Positions 6,018-10,773 of a DNA stretch of 10,773 nucleotides are shown here, one piece after another. Position 1 is the stretch's first letter. The number at the start of each line of letters is the position of its first letter. Position numbers and translations under genes: made by a program. The notes below the pieces were generated by a model. It was given only the letters and a program-made list of their open reading frames with translations. It had not been told where the DNA came from and made no database searches. This DNA is from an uncultured Collinsella sp. (GTDB taxonomy: Bacteria; Actinomycetota; Coriobacteriia; Coriobacteriales; Coriobacteriaceae): assembly GCA_902478705.1 (NCBI GenBank), contig CABSMB010000021.1, forward strand, positions 1 through 10,773, in the 5' to 3' direction.

Positions 6018-6944
6018 ATGCAACCTCGGCAACAGCGCGGCATGCAGACCCAGCCGGTATGCAGCCGTCGCATCTTTTTGGGTAGCGCTCTCGCTGCGAG
6101 CGCTTCCGTCGTCGCCGGCGCGCTCGCCGGCTGTCAGCGCCCGTCCACGCTCAAGGTGGTTCAGCCCACGACGGGCGGCGGTCGCGACGACCTGTCCGAT
6201 TCCGTGATCGGCAAGGACAAGATCCGCATTGGCATGGAGGCGGCCTACGCTCCGTACAACTGGCAGGTTTCCGAAGCCAGTGAGTACACCATCCCCATCG
6301 ACAACGTGCAGGGCGCCTATGCCGATGGCTACGACGTGCAGATCGCCAAGATCGTCTGCAAGGCCCTCGGTGGCGAGCCCGTTGCCGTCAAGCAGAGCTT
6401 CTCGGGCCTTATCGATTCGCTCAACAACGGCCAGATCGACCTCATCATCGCCGGTATGAGCGCCACGCCCGAGCGCGAGGAGTCGGTCGGCTTCTCCGAC
6501 CCGTACTTCATTGGCTACTTTGGCCTGTTCGTAAAAGAGGGTTCCCCCTACCAAAACGCCACCAAGCTTAGCGACTTCAGCGGTGCCACGGTGCTCGGCC
6601 AAAAGGACACCATGCTCGACACCGTCATCGACGAGATCCCGGGCGTTGTGCACAAGAACCCGGTCGATTCGGTTCCCACGGTGTTTTCGAACCTGCTGCA
6701 GGGCACGTGCGATGCCGTGACCTACAACACCGAGAACGAGAAGGGCTATATGGCCCAAAATCCTGGTATCGTCCCCATCCATTTTGCCGAGGGCGAGGGT
6801 TTCAAGCAGGAGGTCACGGCAAACGTCGGCTGCCGCAAGGGCTCGGACAAGCTGCTTAAGCTCATCGACAAGACACTCAAGGGCATTAGCCAAGAGGAGC
6901 GCGACCAAATGTGGGACGCGTGCCTCGACCGTCAGCCGGCATAG
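6018..6944 (+). CDS. Polar amino-acid ABC transporter substrate-binding lipoprotein (apparent Tat signal)
   Basis: A 308-residue family 3 (HisJ/GlnH-type) solute-binding protein, which captures an amino acid outside the membrane and delivers it to the permease. The N-terminus carries SRRIFLG (16-22), matching the twin-arginine motif S-R-R-x-F-L. A hydrophobic run and the lipobox LAGC follow, with lipidated Cys39. The mature domain shows IRIGMEAAYAPYNW (69-82), DGYDVQIAKIVCKALGG (103-119), SFSGLIDSLNNGQIDLIIAGMS (127-148), then TPERE with Arg153, the usual ligand-carboxylate binder, and FSDPYF (159-164). CDAVTYNTE (231-239) gives the usual hinge-region Asp. The start ATG 6018 follows GGGAAGG (6005-6011); the ATG at 6042 lacks such a site. 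It opens a three-gene operon, with the permease 9 nt later. The ligand is not predictable beyond a polar amino acid. Confidence 0.92.
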   Translation: MQPRQQRGMQTQPVCSRRIFLGSALAASASVVAGALAGCQRPSTLKVVQPTTGGGRDDLSDSVIGKDKIRIGMEAAYAPYNWQVSEASEYTIPIDNVQGAYADGYDVQIAKIVCKALGGEPVAVKQSFSGLIDSLNNGQIDLIIAGMSATPEREESVGFSDPYFIGYFGLFVKEGSPYQNATKLSDFSGATVLGQKDTMLDTVIDEIPGVVHKNPVDSVPTVFSNLLQGTCDAVTYNTENEKGYMAQNPGIVPIHFAEGEGFKQEVTANVGCRKGSDKLLKLIDKTLKGISQEERDQMWDACLDRQPA

Positions 6945-6953
6945 GGAGGCAGC

Positions 6954-8102
6954 ATGAAAACCATCAATCGCCTGGCCTCCTTTATCAAGGCCGACCACCG
7001 TTATGTGTACCTGGGCACGAGCGTCATCGCGGCACTCGGCCTGGCGTTTAGCCAACGCAACCCCACGCCGCTGAGCTTCTTGGCGCCTACGGGCGTGTTC
7101 CAAGACTGCCTCTGGGCAATCCTTTGGGCCTGGCTCGTCGTGTCGGCGGCGGCGCTGGTCACCAAACTCATGCACTGGAACGACTATCGCGAAACGTCGC
7201 CGTTTGCTTCCGAGCGCTTCCGTCGCGGCGCGCGCCTGGGCAGCTATGTCGTCGTTGCTATCGCGGCGATCTTCTTTGTCGACCGCTGCGTCATGTCATT
7301 TATCGACCTGGTGCAGGTGAGCATTGTCTCGGACTCCAACCCCAGCGACTTTTTGTCGAGCCTGGTCTACATGACCTACAAGAGCGGGGACTTCTTTATC
7401 CGCGGCATCGAGATCACCATTGCGCTTGCGACCTTCGGTACCGTCATCGCCTTTTTCCTGGCGCTGCTTTTTGTGTTCCTGCGCATTCAGACCTTCGATC
7501 GCGTGGACAACGACCTGGCGCGCTTCTTTAAGAGCATCGGCCGTGGCTTTGCGACCATCTACTCCACCATCGTGCGCGGCACGCCCATGATGGTCCAGGG
7601 CCTGCTCATCTATTACGCGGGCTTCACCGTTTTGCGCGGCATGGGCTTCGAGACCGCCCAGGCCAACCAGATTTGGAGTACCTTCACCGCCGGCCTCGTC
7701 ACCATCTCGCTCAACTCCACCGCCTACATGATGGAGGTCCTGCGCGGCGGCATCGAGTCCATCGATCCCGGCCAGGCCGAGGCGGCGCGCTCGCTGGGTC
7801 TTTCGCAGTGGCAGGCTATGCGCAAAGTCGTGTTCCCCCAGGGCATTAAAAACGCTATTCCGGCGCTCACCAACGAGCTCATCATCAACATCAAGGACTC
7901 GTCGGTGCTTTCGGTCATCGGCGTGTTCGACCTCATGTACGCCACCACCACTGTCGCCGGCGTGTACTACCGCCAGATGGAGGTCTACTGCGTGGCGCTC
8001 GTGGTCTACCTGATCCTGACGCTCGTGGCGAGCCGCTTGCTCGAGGCCTTTGGCAAAAAGCTCGGCGCCGAGGCCCCGGCAACGCTGCCCAGCTCCAACT
8101 AG
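6954..8102 (+). CDS. Polar amino-acid ABC transporter permease with N-terminal extension
   Basis: A 382-residue inner-membrane permease of the HisM/GlnP type, which forms the translocation channel and docks the ATPase. Core features are the TM start [20 protein letters not shown] (147-166), [18 protein letters not shown] (204-221), and the EAA loop [21 protein letters not shown] (276-296) that contacts the ATPase. [17 protein letters not shown] (307-323) and a last helix (about 342-362) follow. The family core is about 220 residues. Here roughly 145 extra residues precede it, with about three hydrophobic segments (about 17-33, 50-70, 95-112). The start ATG 6954 has GGGAGG (6944-6949), which overlaps the last base of the previous stop. 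The ATPase gene starts 22 nt after the stop. Only one permease gene is present, so a homodimer is likely. Confidence 0.93.
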   Translation: MKTINRLASFIKADHRYVYLGTSVIAALGLAFSQRNPTPLSFLAPTGVFQDCLWAILWAWLVVSAAALVTKLMHWNDYRETSPFASERFRRGARLGSYVVVAIAAIFFVDRCVMSFIDLVQVSIVSDSNPSDFLSSLVYMTYKSGDFFIRGIEITIALATFGTVIAFFLALLFVFLRIQTFDRVDNDLARFFKSIGRGFATIYSTIVRGTPMMVQGLLIYYAGFTVLRGMGFETAQANQIWSTFTAGLVTISLNSTAYMMEVLRGGIESIDPGQAEAARSLGLSQWQAMRKVVFPQGIKNAIPALTNELIINIKDSSVLSVIGVFDLMYATTTVAGVYYRQMEVYCVALVVYLILTLVASRLLEAFGKKLGAEAPATLPSSN

Positions 8103-8124
8103 GCTCAAGACGAGGAGAATCATC

Positions 8125-8910
8125 ATGGCAGATACCGCCACTACCGGCACCGCGGCCGCCGCACAGACCAATGAGCCGCTCATCCGCGTCGAGGGCCTGC
8201 GCAAGAGCTTCGGCTCGCTCGAGGTGCTCAAGGGCATCGACCTGTCCGTTAACCCCGGCGAGGTCGTCACCATTATCGGCGCCTCGGGCTCGGGCAAGTC
8301 GACCTTCCTGCGCTGCCTCAACCTGCTCGAGACCCCGGACGCGGGCCACATCTGGTTCCACGGCCAGGACCTTACGGCCGAGCGCTGCAATATCAATAAA
8401 CTCCGCGAGGACATCGGCATGGTGTTCCAGGGTTTTAACCTGTTCAACAACATGGATGTTCTCGACAACTGCACGCTTGCGCCCGTCACGCTCAAAAAGA
8501 TGAGCAAGGCCGAGGCCGAGAAGGTCGCGATGGAGCATCTGACGAGCGTGGGGCTCGAAAAGTTCGCGCACGCCGCCGTGGGTCGCCTGTCCGGGGGCCA
8601 AAAGCAGCGCGTGGCCATCGCGCGCGCCTTGTGCATGAATCCGCAGATCATGCTGTTCGACGAGCCGACCTCCGCGCTCGACCCCGAGATCGTGGGCGAG
8701 GTGCTCGAGGTCATGCGCAAGCTCGCTGCCGACGGCATGACCATGGTCGTCGTCACGCACGAGATGGCCTTTGCCCGAACCGTGTCCGACCGCGTGGTCT
8801 TTATGGACAAGGGCGTGGTGCTCGAGGACGCCGCGCCGGCCGAGCTCTTCGGCAACCCCAAGCACCAGCGCACCCGCGAGTTCCTCTCGCGTTATCTCGA
8901 GGACAAATAA
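8125..8910 (+). CDS. Polar amino-acid ABC transporter ATP-binding protein
   Basis: A 261-residue cytoplasmic ATPase of the GlnQ/HisP type that powers the importer. All motifs are intact: Walker [10 protein letters not shown] (52-60), Q-loop VFQGFNLF (100-107, Gln102), signature LSGGQKQR (155-162), Walker [15 protein letters not shown] (175-188, Asp179/Glu180), and switch His in VTHEM (His212). The residues before the core (1-18) are Ala/Thr-rich and probably disordered. ATG 8125 is chosen because AGGAG (8113-8117) lies 7 nt upstream; an in-frame TTG at 8050 overlaps the permease gene and has no supporting site. It is the third gene of the operon. The binding protein and permease upstream make amino-acid import the natural role. 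Confidence 0.95.
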   Translation: MADTATTGTAAAAQTNEPLIRVEGLRKSFGSLEVLKGIDLSVNPGEVVTIIGASGSGKSTFLRCLNLLETPDAGHIWFHGQDLTAERCNINKLREDIGMVFQGFNLFNNMDVLDNCTLAPVTLKKMSKAEAEKVAMEHLTSVGLEKFAHAAVGRLSGGQKQRVAIARALCMNPQIMLFDEPTSALDPEIVGEVLEVMRKLAADGMTMVVVTHEMAFARTVSDRVVFMDKGVVLEDAAPAELFGNPKHQRTREFLSRYLEDK

Positions 8911-8933
8911 CCGACCGCAAACGCTTATGTGGC

Positions 8934-8958
8934 AGGGCCGCTCCGGTGGGGCGGCCCT
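8934..8958 (+). promoter_or_regulatory. GC hairpin between the ATPase and M20 peptidase genes
   Basis: AGGGCCGCTCC (8934-8944) pairs over 11 bp, with one G-U, with GGGGCGGCCCT (8948-8958) around a GGT triloop. No T-tract follows, so it is not a canonical terminator. It ends 14 nt before the AAAGGA site (8973-8978) of the peptidase. It may reduce read-through from the ABC operon, define an mRNA end after processing, or influence translation. Its layout resembles the hairpin in front of the UbiD gene. Confidence 0.55.
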
Positions 8959-8982
8959 CGTCATCACAACCGAAAGGATGTC

Positions 8983-10398
8983 ATGGCCGAGGTTTGGCGC
9001 TTCTTTGCGCATGAGGACGATTTTGCCGATTTGGACGAAACTGGCGCGTGCGAGCGCTTGGGCCGCGTGCTGTCATTTCCGACCATCTCGAGTATGGATG
9101 CCGAGGCGGTGGGCTGGCAGCCCTTCGACGACCTGCGCGCCTATATGCAGCAGGCCTGGCCGCACGTATTTGCGGCGGGCGAGGTCGAGCTTATCGACCA
9201 TTCGCTGCTGGTGGCGCTTGCCGGCAGCGATCCAGCTCTTAAGCCCGTTATGCTCATGGGCCACATGGATGTGGTTCCCGTGGTGCCGGGTACCGAGGCC
9301 GACTGGACGCACGCCCCCTTTAGCGGGCACGTGGACGACACCTACATCTGGGGCCGCGGCGCGATCGACATGAAGGACCAGGTCGCAGGCATTCTCGAGG
9401 CTGTCGAGTATGCGCTGGCGCACGGTTGGCAGCACGAGCGCACGCTGCTCCTGGCCTTTGGCCAGGACGAGGAGACGACGCAGTACGGCGCAGGCGCCAT
9501 CGGCCGCGCGCTCGAGGAGCGCGGCATTGAGCTTGAGTACCTGATCGACGAGGGCGACTACCGCATCGTTCCGGCTGCCGAGTACAGCGCGGGCGAGGGT
9601 TGGCTCATGCACGCCGACCTCGCGGAGAAGGGCTATGCCGACATTGTGCTCAAGACGAAGAGTGAGGGTGGACATTCTTCTAACCCCTACGGCGGCACGT
9701 CGCTCGAGGTGCTCAGCCGTGCCATCACCGCGATCTGCGATATCGAGTGGCCGGCGCGCGTGACCGACTTGCTTGCCGCCCAGCTCGTCGAGTTGGGGCT
9801 CTACGCGGCCGATGAAATTGCCGCCAACGGGGATGCCATTGTCCGCGATTGCCTCGCCAGCAAGAAGCTCTATCCGCTGGTGACGACCACCTGCGCGCCC
9901 ACGCAGATCGAGGGTGGCAGCACCGGCGCCAACGTAATGCCGCAGGATATGTGGGCCAACATCAACTTCCGCATGCTCGAGGGCACGAGCGTGGCCGACG
10001 TTGTGGCGCGCTGCCGTGAGGCGGTTGCCGGGGCGGACCTTGCCGGTCGTGTCGAAGTGGAGCTGGGCCCCGGCAGCTCCGAACCCTCGCCGTCCCCGCG
10101 CATCGGTGGTCCCGGCCTCGAGGCGGTTCGCTCCATCGCCGCCCGCTATTTCCGTGATCCAAAGGGGACGGAGGAAAGCGGATCATTCGAGCCAGTGGCA
10201 ATTGTGCCCTCGACCGTGATCGGTGCGACCGACGCTGCCAACTACCAGCGCATTTGCCCTGAGTGCATTCGCTTCTCGGCCTTTGTGGTTGATGACGACG
10301 AGTGTGATCGCGGCGTCCACGGCACCAACGAGCGCATCACCCGCCGCGCCTACCTCCAGGGCATCCGCTTCCTCGTTGCTCTACTCCAAACGCTCTAG
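8983..10398 (+). CDS. M20-family zinc metallopeptidase (CPS1/PM20D1-like dipeptidase or aminoacylase)
   Basis: A 471-residue cytoplasmic di-zinc hydrolase with no signal peptide. Metal-site motifs are complete: GHMDVVP (93-99; His94 ligand, Asp96), WGRGAIDMKD (123-132; bridging Asp129), GQDEET (160-165; catalytic Glu163 and ligand Glu164), LIDEGDY (187-193; Asp189 region) and VHGTNERI (445-452; His446). The segment EGGHSSNP near 223 lies at the border of the dimerisation (lid) domain. The end (RFSAFVVDDDECDRGVHGTNERI) resembles CPS1/PM20D1 enzymes, which cleave dipeptides or N-acyl amino acids. Start ATG 8983 has AAAGGA (8973-8978); a longer in-frame GTG at 8929 would run through the hairpin and is rejected. 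It lies 72 nt after the ABC operon, so it may process imported peptides; co-transcription is possible but uncertain. The class is certain and the substrate is not. Confidence 0.92.
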   Translation: MAEVWRFFAHEDDFADLDETGACERLGRVLSFPTISSMDAEAVGWQPFDDLRAYMQQAWPHVFAAGEVELIDHSLLVALAGSDPALKPVMLMGHMDVVPVVPGTEADWTHAPFSGHVDDTYIWGRGAIDMKDQVAGILEAVEYALAHGWQHERTLLLAFGQDEETTQYGAGAIGRALEERGIELEYLIDEGDYRIVPAAEYSAGEGWLMHADLAEKGYADIVLKTKSEGGHSSNPYGGTSLEVLSRAITAICDIEWPARVTDLLAAQLVELGLYAADEIAANGDAIVRDCLASKKLYPLVTTTCAPTQIEGGSTGANVMPQDMWANINFRMLEGTSVADVVARCREAVAGADLAGRVEVELGPGSSEPSPSPRIGGPGLEAVRSIAARYFRDPKGTEESGSFEPVAIVPSTVIGATDAANYQRICPECIRFSAFVVDDDECDRGVHGTNERITRRAYLQGIRFLVALLQTL

Positions 10399-10413
10399 CC
10401 AAAAAGCAAGCCC

Positions 10414-10446
10414 TTGGTGCAATGGGGTCAGGTTTGTTTGCACCAA
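10414..10446 (+). repeat. Palindromic element with a GGGGTCAGG loop (REP-like candidate)
   Basis: TTGGTGCAA (10414-10422) and TTGCACCAA (10438-10446) are perfect 9-bp inverted copies around a 15-nt loop that contains TGGGGTCAGG. No T-run follows, so it is not a normal terminator. GGGGTCAG-type sequences are common in the palindromic repeats mobilised by REP-associated tyrosine transposases in many bacteria. Membership here is a pattern guess. Confidence 0.4.
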
Positions 10447-10539
10447 TCATTCCGTGCGGGTTATATGCAGGTTTGCCTGGGCACGCTATCATGTTTGGGT
10501 TAGACCGCAACTATGTACCCTATACGCGAAGGGATGCGC

Positions 10540-10566
10540 ATGTATCTGAAGATCGACATGTTCTAG
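10540..10566 (+). CDS. Possible leader peptide ORF upstream of prfA
   Basis: ATG 10540 opens an 8-codon frame (MYLKIDMF, then TAG) with a purine-rich GAAGGG (10528-10533) 6 nt upstream. The same frame is open from ATG 10513, giving 17 codons. It ends 81 nt before the prfA start. Such a small ORF could occur by chance, and no homologue is known to me. It is listed because the ribosome binding site is well placed. Confidence 0.2.
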   Translation: MYLKIDMF

Positions 10567-10647
10567 CCGGGCTTACCCCCGCAGTGGCGCCGCGCGCCCC
10601 ATCAACTCTGCCGATTTTCACCTTCACGCATATAAAGGAGTCCCGCC

Positions 10648-10773
10648 ATGCGCGATAAGCTCGAAAAGATTATCAAGGCCTACGAGGAGCTCGAGAAGAA
10701 GCTCTCCGACCCGGCCGTCGCCTCCGATATCAAGGAGTTCACGCGTCTCAACAAGGAGTACGCGCACCAGTCC
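10648..10773 (+). CDS. prfA: Peptide chain release factor 1 (RF1), N-terminal part, cut by window end
   Basis: The first 42 codons are visible, with no stop before the window edge. The sequence starts MRDKLEKIIKAYEELEKKL, followed by SDPAV and EFTRLNKEYAHQS. This is the typical N-terminal helical hairpin of RF1, the cytoplasmic factor that reads UAA and UAG stops and releases the finished peptide; the diagnostic PxT and GGQ motifs lie beyond the edge. The start ATG 10648 is preceded by AAAGGAG (10634-10640), 7 nt upstream. RF2 shares a related N-terminus, but the LEKIIKAYEELEKKLSDP pattern fits RF1. Confidence 0.85.
   Translation, partial: MRDKLEKIIKAYEELEKKLSDPAVASDIKEFTRLNKEYAHQS

Larger units (their letters stand above)
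10399..10647 (+). other. Intergenic region between the M20 peptidase and prfA
   Basis: This 249-nt gap begins with a 9-bp inverted repeat element (10414-10446). A single plausible -10 box, TATCAT (10487-10492), follows without a good -35. Next comes a possible short leader ORF (10540-10566, or 10513-10566 from an earlier ATG), then a small GGCGC/GCGCC hairpin (10586-10598). No intrinsic terminator with a T-tract is visible after the peptidase gene. The last part carries the AAAGGAG site (10634-10640) for prfA. Confidence 0.5.

Noticed and set aside
5775..7175. Long - strand frame opposite the binding-protein and permease genes
   Set aside because: It runs through the strong terminator at 5833-5875 and an intergenic region, and its product has no recognisable domain. 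It is a shadow of + strand genes.
8934..8958. Hairpin as an intrinsic terminator of the ABC operon
   Set aside because: The stem is strong but no T-run follows (CGTCATC), so it is kept only as a structural or regulatory element.
8929..8982. Upstream GTG start for the M20 peptidase
   Set aside because: It would translate the hairpin region, and the extra residues do not match the family N-terminus; AAAGGA supports ATG 8983.
7296..9012. Overlapping long - strand frames opposite the permease, ATPase and M20 gene starts
   Set aside because: The + strand products have complete ABC and M20 motifs, and the antisense products show only biased composition.
1..10773. CRISPR array, tRNA, rRNA, transposase or prophage genes
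   Set aside because: No regularly spaced direct repeats, no cloverleaf with a CCA end, and no transposase or phage-type protein were seen on either strand.

Overview
All genes in this window lie on the + strand. It is GC-rich, densely packed, and has mostly short intergenic gaps with clear AGGAG-type ribosome binding sites. Base composition, gene content (anaerobe-type UbiD/UbiX decarboxylase pair, polar amino-acid ABC importer, M20 peptidase, prfA) and codon choice suggest a gut Coriobacteriia, most likely Collinsella or a close relative. That assignment is inference from pattern recognition, not from a search.

Region 1 (3-2825) is a candidate aromatic/phenolic-acid decarboxylation module. 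It holds the C-terminal part of an SLC13/DASS-like anion permease, a full-length UbiD-family decarboxylase, and its cofactor-making partner UbiX (flavin prenyltransferase). It closes with a good intrinsic terminator (2797-2825). By family knowledge UbiX makes prenylated FMN, UbiD uses it to decarboxylate (or carboxylate) an unsaturated or aromatic acid, and the permease may bring in the acid. The substrate cannot be read from the sequence.

Region 2 (2854-4788) has a MerR-family regulator with a BmrR/GyrI-like effector domain. A strikingly long, nearly perfect inverted repeat (3769-3833) follows, which may be a terminator or a dispersed palindromic element. Next is an uncharacterised single-pass membrane protein with a very acidic N-terminal half.

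Region 3 (4868-5875) is an aldose-1-epimerase-family protein ending in a very strong intrinsic terminator.

Region 4 (about 5906-10398) is a polar amino-acid ABC importer operon: substrate-binding lipoprotein with an apparent Tat signal, an extended permease, and an ATPase. A zinc-dependent M20 peptidase follows 72 nt downstream behind a GC hairpin. Together they could import amino acids or small peptides and hydrolyse peptides or N-acyl amino acids in the cytoplasm.

Region 5 (10399-10773) is a 249-nt intergenic stretch with a palindromic GGGGTCAGG-containing element and a possible tiny leader ORF. The first 42 codons of prfA (release factor 1) follow.

No tRNA, rRNA, CRISPR array, transposase gene or recognisable riboswitch was seen.
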